Shown: positions 8,169 to 17,398, counted from the first letter of the stretch. The stretch is DNA of 64,000 nt from JAYRZB01 sp041916675 (GCA_041916675.1 JAYRZB010000004.1:277755-341754), one strand, 5' to 3'. Notes: generated by a model from the sequence alone, not told the origin. Numbers and translations are program-made.

Positions 8169-8561
8169 ATGTCGATCCTCGGCATCGACCACGTTCAGCT
8201 TGCCATGCCGGCCGGTGGAGAAGCTGCTGCAATAGCGTTCTACGTCGGCATCCTGGGTTTTCGGGAAATCGAAAAGCCCAAGGCACTGCAGGCACGGGGC
8301 GGCGCGTGGTTTGTCGCTGGATCGGTTCAGTTGCATCTGGGCGTTGATCCGAATTTTGTTCCCGCCGCCAAGGCGCACCCAGCGTTCCGGGTGGCGGGGC
8401 TTTCCAATTTTCGAAACCACTGCCGCCTTGCGGGCCTTGCGCCTCGCGACGATGTCGAGATCGCCGGGGTGGACCGGTTCTTCCTGTCGGACCCGTTCGG
8501 TAACCGGCTTGAATTTTTGGAGCCTGAGGCGGCTATTTCAGGCGCTGCATCAGCCGGGTGA
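8169..8561 (+). CDS. VOC (glyoxalase/dioxygenase-like) family protein
   Basis: 130 residues forming one vicinal-oxygen-chelate unit: GIDHVQLAMPAG at the N-terminus (His8 metal-ligand position), FYVGILGFREIEKP, LHLGVDPNF in the middle and DPFGNRLEFLEP at the end (Glu ligand position). The reaction is unknown; such proteins include lyases, dioxygenases and resistance proteins. Six bases separate it from the DUF1476 stop, so the two are probably cotranscribed. Its 3' end overlaps the convergent hydrolase gene by 29 bp. Confidence 0.8.
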   Translation: MSILGIDHVQLAMPAGGEAAAIAFYVGILGFREIEKPKALQARGGAWFVAGSVQLHLGVDPNFVPAAKAHPAFRVAGLSNFRNHCRLAGLAPRDDVEIAGVDRFFLSDPFGNRLEFLEPEAAISGAASAG

Positions 8562-9084
8562 ACATCATCAGGCCCTCGGGCCATGGGCCATGCCCCGATT
8601 CGACGTTGATATGCCCGGCATTGTTGGCAATGTGAAAATCCGATCCCCAGCAGCTCGATAGGTCGACTGCCCGTTCCACCGAGCACAACCTGTCATCGCT
8701 CGATGCCACCAGAATCGAAGGGAAGGGCAGTGGATCGCGCGGCACGTGCGCAAATGGCCTTGCGGCCTGCGGAAACTGTTCGCCCTCCGGGTCGGGCACC
8801 GCAACCAGCAGCGCACCGCGAACCTTGGTGTCCTTGAAGCTTTGCGCCGCATGCACCAGTGCCAGCCCACCCAGCGAGTGGGTGATGAACACCACCGGGC
8901 GCGTCGCCATCATCACCGCCCGCTCGATATTGCCCACCCAGTCGCGCAATTGCGGGCGGTCCCATTCGTCCTGCTCGACGAACCGGCCGGTCGAAAACCG
9001 CTCGCCCCACCGCCGCTGCCAATGGCCGGGGCCCGAATTCCCCAGCCCGGGCAGGATCAGAATATCGGCATCGGCAATCTTCAT
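8533..9084 (-). CDS. RBBP9/YdeN-type alpha/beta hydrolase
   Basis: 183 residues. The opening ILILPGLGNSGPGHWQRRW is the signature of the RBBP9/YdeN serine hydrolases; the nucleophile is Ser70 in THSLGG and the catalytic His is in NNAGHINVESG near the end. Substrate unknown. Its ATG overlaps the purB stop by four bases (ATGA), so it is translationally coupled behind purB. Confidence 0.85.
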   Translation of the reverse strand: MKIADADILILPGLGNSGPGHWQRRWGERFSTGRFVEQDEWDRPQLRDWVGNIERAVMMATRPVVFITHSLGGLALVHAAQSFKDTKVRGALLVAVPDPEGEQFPQAARPFAHVPRDPLPFPSILVASSDDRLCSVERAVDLSSCWGSDFHIANNAGHINVESGHGPWPEGLMMFTRLMQRLK

Positions 9085-10397
9085 GCGTTAAACACCCGGT
9101 CAAAGATCGTATCGACGTGCTTGAGGTGATAGGCATCGTCGAACATGTCGTCGATCTGGGCCGGAGAAAGTTTGGCGGTGACTTCAGCATCGCCCTTCAA
9201 GTTGGCGGCAAACTGGCCTGTACGGTCGCCGCGCATTTCCCACACGCGCATGGCGTTGCGCTGCACGGCGGCATAGCTTTCCTCGCGGCTCAGGCCCGCC
9301 TGGGTCAGCGCCAGCAGCACACGCTGCGAATTATGCAGGCCGCCAAGCAGGTCGAGATTGCGCTTCATGTTCTCGGGATAGACCAGCAGTTTCTCGATCA
9401 CACCCGCAAGCCGGTTGAGCGCGAAATCCAGCGTCACCGTAGCGTCCGGGGCAATCATGCGTTCAACCGAGGAGTGCGAAATATCGCGTTCGTGCCAGAG
9501 TGCTACGTTCTCCAGCGCCGGGGTCACCATGCCGCGCACCAAACGAGCCAGCCCGGTCAAGTTCTCGGTCAGCACGGGATTGCGCTTGTGGGGCATGGCC
9601 GACGAGCCCTTCTGCCCGGGCGAGAAGAATTCCTCGGCTTCGAGCACTTCTGTTCTCTGCAGATGGCGGATTTCGACTGCCAGGCGCTCGATCGACGAGG
9701 CGATCACGCCCAGCGTGGCAAAATACATGGCGTGCCGGTCGCGCGGGATCACCTGGGTCGAAACCGGCTCGATCGCCAGCCCCAGCTTGTCGGCGACATA
9801 GGCCTCAACCGCAGGGTTGATATTGGCAAAGGTGCCGATGGCGCCCGATATGGCGCAGGTGGCGATTTCCTTGCGCGCCGCGACCAACCGCTCGCGGTTG
9901 CGGCTGAACTCGGCATAGGCCTCCGCCAGCTTGACGCCAAATGTGGTCGGCTCGGCGTGGATGCCATGGCTGCGCCCGATGGTGATGGTGTTCTTGTGCT
10001 CCATGGCCCGGCGCTTGAGCGCGTCGAGCAGCCTGTCGATATCGGCCAGCAGGATATCGCTGGCGCGCGCCAACTGAACCGACAGCGTAGTATCGAGCAC
10101 ATCTGAGGAGGTCATTCCTTGGTGCACAAACCGTGCTTCCGGCCCAACGATTTCCGAAAGGTGGGTCAGGAACGCGATCACATCGTGCTTGGTGGTACGC
10201 TCGATCTCATCAATGCGTTCAACGTCGAAGGTTGCAACGCTGCCCTTGTCCCAGATCACCTGCGCAGCCTCGCGCGGCACCACCCCGAGATCGGCCAGTG
10301 CAAACGTGGCATGAGCTTCTATCTCAAACCAGATGCGGAACCGCGTTTCCGGCGACCAGATGGCAACCATTTCGGGGCGGGAATAGCGCGGAATCAT
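9081..10397 (-). CDS. purB: Adenylosuccinate lyase
   Basis: A 438-residue fumarase/aspartase-superfamily enzyme that splits SAICAR and adenylosuccinate, releasing fumarate, in purine synthesis. Seen: MTSSDVLDTTLS (95-106), GRSHGIHAEP (141-150) with the catalytic His, and the mobile signature loop SSAMPHKRNP (265-274). Full length. It lies 30 bp downstream of rpe and is followed by the coupled hydrolase gene. Confidence 0.97.
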   Translation of the reverse strand: MIPRYSRPEMVAIWSPETRFRIWFEIEAHATFALADLGVVPREAAQVIWDKGSVATFDVERIDEIERTTKHDVIAFLTHLSEIVGPEARFVHQGMTSSDVLDTTLSVQLARASDILLADIDRLLDALKRRAMEHKNTITIGRSHGIHAEPTTFGVKLAEAYAEFSRNRERLVAARKEIATCAISGAIGTFANINPAVEAYVADKLGLAIEPVSTQVIPRDRHAMYFATLGVIASSIERLAVEIRHLQRTEVLEAEEFFSPGQKGSSAMPHKRNPVLTENLTGLARLVRGMVTPALENVALWHERDISHSSVERMIAPDATVTLDFALNRLAGVIEKLLVYPENMKRNLDLLGGLHNSQRVLLALTQAGLSREESYAAVQRNAMRVWEMRGDRTGQFAANLKGDAEVTAKLSPAQIDDMFDDAYHLKHVDTIFDRVFNA

Positions 10398-10427
10398 GGG
10401 CTTAAGCTTTCAGGTTCAGAATTTGAA

Positions 10428-11108
10428 TCAGGCAGAAATTGTGCTGGCGGCGGTGCGGATCGCGGCAATGCGCCCGGCATATGTGGCTGGGTCATTCCCG
10501 CTGTAAACCGACGATCCGGCGACGAAGACATTCGCCCCCGCAGCAGCCACCGCTGCCGCATTGTCCGCCGTGATCCCACCATCGATTTCGAGGTCAATCG
10601 CGCGGTGGCCGATCAGGGCCTTGGCCTGCCGCAGCTTCTCAACGGCGCCGGGAATAAAGCTCTGGCCGCCGAATCCGGGGTTCACGCTCATGATCAGCAC
10701 TAGATCGAGGTCCCCGATGACATGCTCAAGCACCGAAACCGGCGTTGCGGGATTGATCGACACACCGGCTTTCTTACCTTCTGCCTTAATCGCCTGAATG
10801 GTCCGGTGCAGGTGCGGCCCGGCCTCGGCGTGGACGGTGATGATATCCGCGCCCGCCTTGGCGAAGGCAGCGATATAGGGGTCAACCGGTGCGATCATAA
10901 GGTGCACGTCGAACGGCTTGGCCGTCACCTTGCGCACCGATTGCATGACAACCGGACCGAAGGAAATATTGGGCACGAAATGCCCGTCCATCACATCGAT
11001 GTGGATATAGTCGGCACCAGCCGCGTCGATGGCGCGGACTTCCTCGCCGAGCCGCGAAAAGTCGGCTGACAGGATGGAAGGTGCAATCCTGATGGGTAAG
11101 CGCGCCAT
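10428..11108 (-). CDS. rpe: Ribulose-phosphate 3-epimerase
   Basis: A 226-residue TIM-barrel enzyme interconverting ribulose-5-P and xylulose-5-P in the pentose phosphate pathway. Seen: APSILSADFSRLGEEV, HIDVMDGHFVPN (36-47) with metal and catalytic residues, MSVNPGFGGQ and the phosphate-binding EIDGGI. Full length. It leads the short leftward unit rpe-purB-hydrolase. Confidence 0.96.
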   Translation of the reverse strand: MARLPIRIAPSILSADFSRLGEEVRAIDAAGADYIHIDVMDGHFVPNISFGPVVMQSVRKVTAKPFDVHLMIAPVDPYIAAFAKAGADIITVHAEAGPHLHRTIQAIKAEGKKAGVSINPATPVSVLEHVIGDLDLVLIMSVNPGFGGQSFIPGAVEKLRQAKALIGHRAIDLEIDGGITADNAAAVAAAGANVFVAGSSVYSGNDPATYAGRIAAIRTAASTISA

Positions 11109-11284
11109 GGTGCCTCAGCAATGCCGGATCATTGGCTGCGCACTAGCACAGGGGGCAGGGCGAGTCAGCAGGCAATTGGTATGCAGTCACCGGCTTGGCT
11201 CGTGTCACATCCGCGTGCGCGGCAATGCGCACCGTTGCATCCGTTGGATGCTGGGATACAACAGACCCAAACCGTGGAGCGGAC

Positions 11285-12022
11285 ATGTTTGGATTTTCCC
11301 TGCCCGTCGTTTTTGGCGCCGGCGTGCTGAGTTTTCTCAGCCCCTGCGTGCTGCCACTCGTGCCGCCCTATCTCACATATATGGGCGGCGCGAGTTTCGA
11401 GCAGTTGCGCGATGCCGATGCCCGGCGCGGGGCCTTGCAGTTCCGCATTGTTCTGACGTCGCTGTTCTTCATCCTTGGGTTCTCGGCGGTGTTCATCACG
11501 CTGGGTGCCACGGCCACCGCTTTCGGTCAGGCATTTCGTCAGGCACTGCCCTATCTCACGCCCATTGCCGGGGTGCTGATCATTGCCATGGGGCTGCATT
11601 TTCTGGGCGTCTTCCGCATCGGATTTCTAGACCGGCAAATGCGCCATTCGGGCCCCGGCGTTGCCAGCGGGCCGCTGGGCGGCTTCCTGCTCGGTCTGGC
11701 TTTTGCCGTGGGCTGGACGCCGTGCATCGGTCCGGTGCTGGCAGCCATACTCTCAGTCGCCGCCAGCCAGGACAGCGCTTATGAGGGCGCTGCCCTGCTG
11801 GGGGTCTACTCGCTCGGGCTCGGGGTGCCGTTCTTTCTGGCGGGTCTGGCCATCGGGCCATTCCTGAGTTTTTTTGAAGGCTTCCGCCGGCACCTTGGCG
11901 TCATCGAGAAGGTGATGGGCGGGTTTCTGGTGCTGACCGGGCTGCTCTTCATCACCGGCAATTTCACCCGGCTGTCATACTGGTTTCTCGAAACCTTCCC
12001 GGTGCTGAGCCAGTTCGGCTAG
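11285..12022 (+). CDS. ccdA: Cytochrome c biogenesis / thiol transporter CcdA
   Basis: 245 residues with six hydrophobic helices. The two helix-borne cysteine motifs SPCVLPLVPPY (near residue 19) and GWTPCIGP (mid-protein) are diagnostic of CcdA/DsbD transmembrane electron carriers, which bring reducing equivalents from cytoplasmic thioredoxin to the periplasm for cytochrome c maturation. The ATG at 11285 is favoured over upstream frame because the protein then opens directly in helix 1. No thioredoxin partner or ccm gene is nearby. Confidence 0.9.
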   Translation: MFGFSLPVVFGAGVLSFLSPCVLPLVPPYLTYMGGASFEQLRDADARRGALQFRIVLTSLFFILGFSAVFITLGATATAFGQAFRQALPYLTPIAGVLIIAMGLHFLGVFRIGFLDRQMRHSGPGVASGPLGGFLLGLAFAVGWTPCIGPVLAAILSVAASQDSAYEGAALLGVYSLGLGVPFFLAGLAIGPFLSFFEGFRRHLGVIEKVMGGFLVLTGLLFITGNFTRLSYWFLETFPVLSQFG

Positions 12023-12741
12023 ATCAGCTTGAGTGCCCGCAGCGAGGCGTGGCCGGCTTTGCCGATAATGATATGATCGTGAACCGTGATGCCCAGCGGG
12101 CGCGCGATGTCGTTGATCTGCTTGGTCATCTGCACATCGGCCGACGATGGGGCAGGGTCGCCCGAGGGGTGGTTGTGCACAAGGATCAACGCGGTGGCCG
12201 AAAGCTCGAGCGTACGCTTGATCACTTCGCGCGGATAGACCGGAGTGTGGTCGACTGTGCCCGTCTGCTGCACTTCGTCCTTGATCAGCCGGTTGCGCTT
12301 GTCGAGAAACAGGATGCGGAACTGCTCTACATTCTCGAACGCCATCTGCGAGCGGCAGTAGTCGATCAACTGCGTCCACGAACCCAGGATTGGCCGGTCT
12401 TGGTCAATCTTGTCGCGCGCAAAGCGCTGCGCTGCCGCCACGATGGCCGCAATATGGGTTGTTGCCACATCCCCCAGCCCTTCGATTTCTTTGAGCCGCT
12501 GCGGCGGGGCGCTCATCGCTTCTGAAAAGCTGCCAAAACGGGCAATCATGGCTTTGGCAATCGCCTTGGTGTCACGCCGGGGTAGCAGTGGGAACAGCAA
12601 CAGCTCGATCAGTTCATAATCCTGCAGGGCATCGGCACCGGCTTCGACAAATCGTTCGCGCAGCCGCTCGCGATGGCCGAGGTAATGCGGCTTATGGGCC
12701 TCCGCAAAACCGGTCGCTGCATCCTTTGATGCCTTTGACAA
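12019..12741 (-). CDS. radC: RadC family (JAB-domain) protein
   Basis: 240 residues: an N-terminal UPF0758/helix-hairpin-helix part (EIEGLGDVATTHIAAIVAA) and a C-terminal JAMM metalloprotease-like fold with HNHPSGDP (189-196) and a following Asp202. Long annotated as DNA repair RadC, but the biochemical role is unclear. TTG start at 12741 after a GGAGG; no better start exists. Its 3' end overlaps ccdA tail to tail by four bases. It follows map by 8 bp, so they form one unit. Confidence 0.9.
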   Translation of the reverse strand: MSKASKDAATGFAEAHKPHYLGHRERLRERFVEAGADALQDYELIELLLFPLLPRRDTKAIAKAMIARFGSFSEAMSAPPQRLKEIEGLGDVATTHIAAIVAAAQRFARDKIDQDRPILGSWTQLIDYCRSQMAFENVEQFRILFLDKRNRLIKDEVQQTGTVDHTPVYPREVIKRTLELSATALILVHNHPSGDPAPSSADVQMTKQINDIARPLGITVHDHIIIGKAGHASLRALKLI

Positions 12742-12749
12742 AGCTCCTC

Positions 12750-13580
12750 CTAACGGCGGGCGTCCAGCGGATTGAAAAGGCCCTTTGGCGAGGCAGTGAA
12801 CACCTCATAGCCGGAATCAGTAATACCAATCGAATGTTCGCACTGGGCCGAAAGGGTGCGGTCTCGCGTCACCGCTGTCCAGCCGTCGGCGAGAATTTTC
12901 ACATGCGGCCGCCCGAGGTTGATCATCGGCTCGATGGTAAAGATCATCCCCGGTTTGAGTTCGGGCCCGGTGCCGGGCGTGCCAAAATGCATGATATTGG
13001 GCTCGTCGTGGAAGAGCATGCCCACACCATGCCCCACAAAGTCACGCACCACGCTGGTGCGCTCGTTTTCGGCATGCTGCTGGATCGCGGCCCCGATATC
13101 GCCGGTCGTATTGCCCGGTTTGGCCGCTTCCAGGCCCTTGAAGAAACTCTCATACGTGACTTCGATCAGCCGCTCTGCCTTGCGGGAAATCTGACCCACC
13201 GGATACATGCGCGAACTGTCCCCATACCAGCCGTCGACAATCAGGGTCAGGTCGACATTCACGATATCGCCTTCACGCAGCGGCCGCTCATCGGGAATGC
13301 CGTGGCAGACCACATGATTGATCGAGGTGCAGATCGAGTGCCGGTAGCCTTTGTAGAACAAGGTGGCCGGAATGGCATTGTTGTCGCGGGCAAATTCATA
13401 AGCCAGCCGGTCGAGTGCGGCGGTTGTTACGCCCGGCTTTACAGCGTCCACCAGCAGGTCGAGCGCCTGCGCGGTCAGGTTGCCCGCCTTGCGCATACCG
13501 GCAAAGCCCGCTTCGCCATGCAGGGGAATAACCCCCGATGTGCGGCGCACCTTGGCTTCGGCATCGACATAGGTGATCAT
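12750..13580 (-). CDS. map: Methionine aminopeptidase, type I
   Basis: A 276-residue metalloenzyme removing the initiator Met. The metal ligands are visible: Asp110 (NVDLTL), Asp121 (YGDSS), His184 (GHGVG), Glu217 (IEPMI) and Glu248 (CEHS), plus His93 (CHGIP). Full length. Located between sfsA and radC on the same strand, the usual alphaproteobacterial order. Confidence 0.96.
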   Translation of the reverse strand: MITYVDAEAKVRRTSGVIPLHGEAGFAGMRKAGNLTAQALDLLVDAVKPGVTTAALDRLAYEFARDNNAIPATLFYKGYRHSICTSINHVVCHGIPDERPLREGDIVNVDLTLIVDGWYGDSSRMYPVGQISRKAERLIEVTYESFFKGLEAAKPGNTTGDIGAAIQQHAENERTSVVRDFVGHGVGMLFHDEPNIMHFGTPGTGPELKPGMIFTIEPMINLGRPHVKILADGWTAVTRDRTLSAQCEHSIGITDSGYEVFTASPKGLFNPLDARR

Positions 13581-13603
13581 TTCGGCAACTCCGGTTCAGA
13601 GGC

Positions 13604-14320
13604 CTAGAAGTAATCGTTGGCGCCAAGGATTGGAAGGGCTTGGCCCAGCACGATTTCCCGGGTCGAAATCTCTGAGGCATAGCAGATCGCTTCGATTCCA
13701 CCGGCCCGTGCCTGATCGAACGCTACGCCATAGGCCGGGTCAATGTCGCGGGCGAGCGCAAAAGCCCTGCAGTCGGTGCGCTGCACCAGATAGAGCATCA
13801 CTGCCCGATGCCCCGCCTCCACCATCCTGTGCAATTCGCGCAGGTGTTTGGTGCCACGCTCCGTCACGCAATCGGGGAATTCTGCCAGCCCCGACCGGCG
13901 TCCGAAATGCACGTTCTTGATCTCGACATAACAGTCAGGCAACCCGTCACCGGTCAATAGGTAATCAATCCGACTACCTTCGCCATACTTCACCTCGGCT
14001 CGCACGGTGCCATAGGCGGCCAGTTCGGGCACTGCCCGCTTCCGCAGCGCTTCGCCGACCACCCGGTTGGGGTGCGCGGTGTTGATGCCCACCAATCCGC
14101 TGGGCAATTCCACCAGTTCCAAGTTCCACTTCAGGCTGCGCTTGGGGTCTGCGGCTGGCGATAGCCACACCTGGGTGCCCGGGTCCTTCAGGCCCAGCAT
14201 GGCACCGGGGTTGGCGCAGTGGGCGGTTACCGCGCTCCCGTCATCGAGCATTACATCGGCAAAGAAGCGTTTGTAGCGCGAAATCAGCCTGCCGCGCTGC
14301 ATCGGCTGGGGCAAAAGCAT
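13604..14320 (-). CDS. sfsA: Sugar fermentation stimulation protein SfsA
   Basis: 238 residues starting MLLPQPMQRGRLISRYKRF, with HCANPGAM, LVGINTAHPNRVV and the KNVHFGRRSGLAEFPD region (nuclease-like fold) and ALARDIDPAYG near the end. The family is DNA-binding in E. coli; its function is unsettled. The start at 14320 was chosen over an ATG 19 codons upstream because family members begin at this motif. It is 23 bp upstream of map and divergent from the CinA-like gene. Confidence 0.92.
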   Translation of the reverse strand: MLLPQPMQRGRLISRYKRFFADVMLDDGSAVTAHCANPGAMLGLKDPGTQVWLSPAADPKRSLKWNLELVELPSGLVGINTAHPNRVVGEALRKRAVPELAAYGTVRAEVKYGEGSRIDYLLTGDGLPDCYVEIKNVHFGRRSGLAEFPDCVTERGTKHLRELHRMVEAGHRAVMLYLVQRTDCRAFALARDIDPAYGVAFDQARAGGIEAICYASEISTREIVLGQALPILGANDYF

Positions 14321-14391
14321 GGGGTTGCCTTGATTTTTTGCGGGTGGAAGGGCATTGCATTCTCCCCAATGGTCCAATGCACGGTCAAGCC

Positions 14392-15165
14392 ATGTCAGCC
14401 GCTGTTTCCCCCGACTCCGTCACCGCAGGCCTTCTGGTCATAGGCGACGAAATCCTGTCGGGCCGTACCAAGGACGTTAACATCGGCGCTACCGCTGATT
14501 TCTGCACCGACCTCGGCATTGACCTGATGGAAGTGCGGGTGGTGTCCGATGTCACCGACCACATCGTCGAGGCGGTCAACGCCCTGCGGGCCCGCTACAC
14601 CTACGTTTTCACCACCGGCGGTATCGGTCCGACCCACGACGATATCACCGCCGATGCGGTGGCGCAGGCATTCGGCGTCGCCCTGCCGATCAATCCCGAG
14701 GCCCGCGCCATGCTCGAAACGCGCTGGAAGCAAACCGGAACCGAGGTCAACGAGGCCCGCCTGCGCATGGCCCGCATCCCGGAGGGTGCCTCGCTCATTG
14801 TCAATTCTGTCAGCGCTGCCCCCGGCTTCCGCATCGGCAATGTCCACGTCATGGCGGGCGTGCCTGTTATCATGCGCGCCATGCTCGAAGCGATTGCACC
14901 CACGCTAAAGGGCGGCAAACGCGTGCTGTCGCGCACGGTCGTCGCCCGCGTCGGCGAGGGCACCGTCGGCGGCCCTTTGGGTGCGCTGCAACTTGAATAT
15001 CCCGACGTCAAAATGGGGTCCTATCCGCAGATGGGGCATGCAACCATCATGACCGAGCTGGTCCTGCGCTCATCCGATGAGGCCCGCCTCGAAGAAGCGA
15101 CAGCCAAAGTCCAGGCCATGGTCGATGCTGCCCACAGGGCTGCTGGTATCGACCCCACTAAATAA
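14392..15165 (+). CDS. CinA N-terminal / MoaB-type molybdopterin-binding family protein
   Basis: About 257 residues. AGLLVIGDEILSGRTKDVNI, VFTTGGIGPTHDDITADAVA and GVPVIMRAML define the CinA N-terminal (COG1058) domain, a MoaB/MoeA-like fold. The C-terminal CinA amidohydrolase is absent, as in many alphaproteobacteria. Full CinA acts in NAD recycling; the role of this short form is unproven. ATG at 14392 is preferred; an ATG at 14377 is possible. It leads a rightward unit with gpt, 33 bp downstream. Confidence 0.88.
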   Translation: MSAAVSPDSVTAGLLVIGDEILSGRTKDVNIGATADFCTDLGIDLMEVRVVSDVTDHIVEAVNALRARYTYVFTTGGIGPTHDDITADAVAQAFGVALPINPEARAMLETRWKQTGTEVNEARLRMARIPEGASLIVNSVSAAPGFRIGNVHVMAGVPVIMRAMLEAIAPTLKGGKRVLSRTVVARVGEGTVGGPLGALQLEYPDVKMGSYPQMGHATIMTELVLRSSDEARLEEATAKVQAMVDAAHRAAGIDPTK

Positions 15166-15198
15166 ACACCGGCCCCGCGCCGTTTCAGGAGTACGACC

Positions 15199-15696
15199 GT
15201 GAACCAGCCCGCCAACAAGTCTTTCCCCGTCACCTGGGATCAGTTCCATCGCGATAGCCGGGCCCTGGCCTGGCGCCTGACCGGTATGGGAACCTTCGAT
15301 GCCGTGGTTGCCATCGCGCGCGGCGGACTTGTGCCTGCCACCATCGTTGCCCGCGAACTCAATATCCGCGTGGTCGAGAGTGTTGCTGTCAAATCCTATG
15401 ACCACCAGAACCAGGGCAGCGTGAAGGTGCTCAAGCCCATCTCGCAGCAGATCCTCGATCTCGCCAAGAACGGCGGCAAGGTGCTGATCGTCGATGATCT
15501 GGTCGACACCGGCAATACCGCCCGCGCCGTGCGCGACATGCTGCCCGGTGCCCATTTCGCCACTGTTTATGCCAAGCCCATGGGCCGCGAACTGGTGGAT
15601 ACGTTCATCACCGAGGTTTCGCAGGACACCTGGATTTTCTTCCCCTGGGATCTCGATGTTGCCTATGCTGCCCCGATTTCGGGCGGCACCGACTAA
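15199..15696 (+). CDS. gpt: Xanthine-guanine phosphoribosyltransferase
   Basis: A 165-residue type I phosphoribosyltransferase salvaging xanthine and guanine with PRPP. Seen: the N-terminal FPVTWDQFHRDSRALAW, AIARGGLVPA, and the PRPP loop VLIVDDLVDTGNTARAV. GTG start at 15199, preceded by AGGAG. Clustered with other purine functions only in a loose sense. Confidence 0.93.
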   Translation: MNQPANKSFPVTWDQFHRDSRALAWRLTGMGTFDAVVAIARGGLVPATIVARELNIRVVESVAVKSYDHQNQGSVKVLKPISQQILDLAKNGGKVLIVDDLVDTGNTARAVRDMLPGAHFATVYAKPMGRELVDTFITEVSQDTWIFFPWDLDVAYAAPISGGTD

Positions 15697-15738
15697 CTAT
15701 TTTTGAGCTTTTTCATTCGAACATTTCCGGAGGGCGTC

Positions 15739-16407
15739 ATGTTGCGCAAAACCCTGGTTATCGCTTCCATCCTGGCCCTGGCCGGGTGCAAGGCCGATCT
15801 GGTGGAAGTCAAAATTTCGACTTCCGACATCAAGGCCGCCCTGGCCGGTGACGCTGTCACCGTGCCGTTCGAGGCGACCTATTCTGTATTTTCGGATATG
15901 GATGAAGCCGCCCGCGAAAAGGTGGGGCAGATCCAGAAGATCGCAGAGGAAAACCTCGACATCGAAGATTTCCAGCTCACCAACGAGGGCAGTTCGGCCC
16001 GCGTCGAGATCGAGGGCAACCTGTCCCTCGTCAGCGCCGGCAATGCTGCTTCCACCAAGCCGGGCGCGCTGGCGATCTTTATCGACACAACCGACCTGCC
16101 GTCCGAGCTTGAAGGCTTCCCGCTGGAAGTGCGCCTGGGTGTCACCGACACCTTCGCTCCCATGATCGCTGCCATGCAGGCCATCGACTATGGCCTGTCG
16201 GCCGAGGAAGTGAACCCGGTCCGCTTCCGGCTCAAGGCCGACACCGGTTCGGCCATCACAGTGCTTTCGGGCGGGGTGCAGATCGAAGGCGAAAGCTACC
16301 CGATCAATGCCACCACGCTGCCCGATGGTGATTCCATCACTTTGACCTTCAAGGGCGGGCCCTACGAAGTGGTCAATGGCGGCTTCCTGCTCACCAATAT
16401 CAATTGA
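15739..16407 (+). CDS. Hypothetical lipoprotein
   Basis: 222 residues beginning with a lipoprotein signal peptide: MLRKTLVIASILALAGC, lipobox LAGC with Cys17. The mature part is acidic and rich in short beta-like stretches, with no transmembrane helix, ending GGFLLTNIN. No family recognised. The ATG at 15739 follows GGAGG and was preferred to an upstream in-frame ATG (15703) because it opens directly into the signal peptide. It lies 42 bp after gpt and may share its transcript. Confidence 0.75.
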   Translation: MLRKTLVIASILALAGCKADLVEVKISTSDIKAALAGDAVTVPFEATYSVFSDMDEAAREKVGQIQKIAEENLDIEDFQLTNEGSSARVEIEGNLSLVSAGNAASTKPGALAIFIDTTDLPSELEGFPLEVRLGVTDTFAPMIAAMQAIDYGLSAEEVNPVRFRLKADTGSAITVLSGGVQIEGESYPINATTLPDGDSITLTFKGGPYEVVNGGFLLTNIN

Positions 16408-16420
16408 GCCTGCCGATCAG

Positions 16421-16506
16421 TGGTGCGGGCGGCGGGACTTGAACCCGCACGGGGATACCCCCTCCGGATTTTAAGTCCGGTATGTCTACCATTCCATCAC
16501 GCCCGC
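16421..16506 (-). tRNA. tRNA-Leu (anticodon UAA)
   Basis: 86 nt including an encoded CCA. The acceptor stem GCGGGCG/CGCCCGC is perfect; the anticodon arm is CCGGA-CTTAAAA-TCCGG, giving anticodon UAA; the T-arm reads GCGGGTTCAAGTCCCGC; there is a long variable arm as expected for a class II tRNA. Confidence 0.97.
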
Positions 16507-16509
16507 ACG

Positions 16510-16535
16510 GCCGATCCCTTGTCACAGGGATCGGC
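16510..16535. repeat. Inverted repeat upstream of tRNA-Leu
   Basis: GCCGATCCC and GGGATCGGC form a perfect 9-bp stem with an 8-nt loop, three bases 5' of the tRNA. No U-run follows on either strand. It could end rightward transcription from the lipoprotein gene or be part of the tRNA leader. Confidence 0.4.
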
Positions 16536-16625
16536 AAAACTCAACAACAGAGGTTTCTGCAACCACCGGCTTGACCCTCACGCAGCGTCAGGGACTATCA
16601 CCCTGTCTTGCGGAGGCGCGGACGG

Positions 16626-17396
16626 ATGAAGACCTACACGGTTGCGGAACTGGCCAGACTCTCGGGCGTATCGGTCCGGGCGCTGCACCACTACGACGAG
16701 ATCGGTCTTCTCAAACCCGCGTTCACCGGCGAAAACCGCTATCGCTATTACGGCCCCGAAGAACTGCTGCGTCTGCAACAGATCCTCATCCATCGTGAGT
16801 TCGGCATTCCTCTGGCCGAAATCGCTGCGATTCTTGATTCTCCCGGGTTCGACAGGTTGCAGGCTTTGCGGCAGCAGCGCCAACGCCTGCATGCCGAAGC
16901 GCAGCGTTTTGCCGGTCTCGTCAGGACGATCGACCGCACGATCGCCAGTCTACAAGGAGATCGCGCCATGAAGGACGCAGAGCTTTACAAAGGCATTTCG
17001 CCGCAAAAGCAGGCCGAATACGAGGCCTGGCTTATCGATACCTACGGCGGTGATATGCAAGACCGCATTGCCGACAGCCGAAGGGGATTTGAGTCTCTCA
17101 CGCCCGCCGAGCAGGCAAAACTTCAGGACGAGTTGCGGGAGCTGGAGCAGGGGCTTGCTGAAGGGATGCGCCGGGGCGTGCCCCCACAGGCTCTTTCGCT
17201 TGATCCGTTGCTGGCCCGGCACAACGCATGGGTGGCATTCATGTGGCATCGGCCCTGTCCGCCTCCGGCCTATGCCGGCCTTGCCGACCTCTACCTTTCG
17301 CACCCCGATTTCATCGCGCGCTACGAGAGCATCGAGACCGGCTTTGCCCAGTATCTGTCCACAGCCATGAAGGCCTGGGCAAAAAGACAGGGCTGA
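16626..17396 (+). CDS. MerR family regulator with TipAS domain
   Basis: 257 residues. The N-terminus MKTYTVAELARLSGVSVRAL, followed by HHYDEIGLL, is a MerR winged helix; a coiled coil follows (residues about 80-115), then a TipAS-like effector domain with LTPAEQAKLQDELRELEQGL and WVAFMWHRPCPPPAYAGLADLYLSHPDF. TipAL-type proteins activate genes on binding cyclic peptide antibiotics or similar ligands. The target genes are unknown; the next gene, CsbD, has its own promoter. Start at 16626 follows the family; an ATG six codons earlier exists. Confidence 0.87.
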   Translation: MKTYTVAELARLSGVSVRALHHYDEIGLLKPAFTGENRYRYYGPEELLRLQQILIHREFGIPLAEIAAILDSPGFDRLQALRQQRQRLHAEAQRFAGLVRTIDRTIASLQGDRAMKDAELYKGISPQKQAEYEAWLIDTYGGDMQDRIADSRRGFESLTPAEQAKLQDELRELEQGLAEGMRRGVPPQALSLDPLLARHNAWVAFMWHRPCPPPAYAGLADLYLSHPDFIARYESIETGFAQYLSTAMKAWAKRQG

Positions 17397-17398
17397 TC

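Noticed and set aside
9117..10106. A 329-codon plus-strand frame inside purB
   Set aside because: Antisense shadow of purB, with low-complexity composition.
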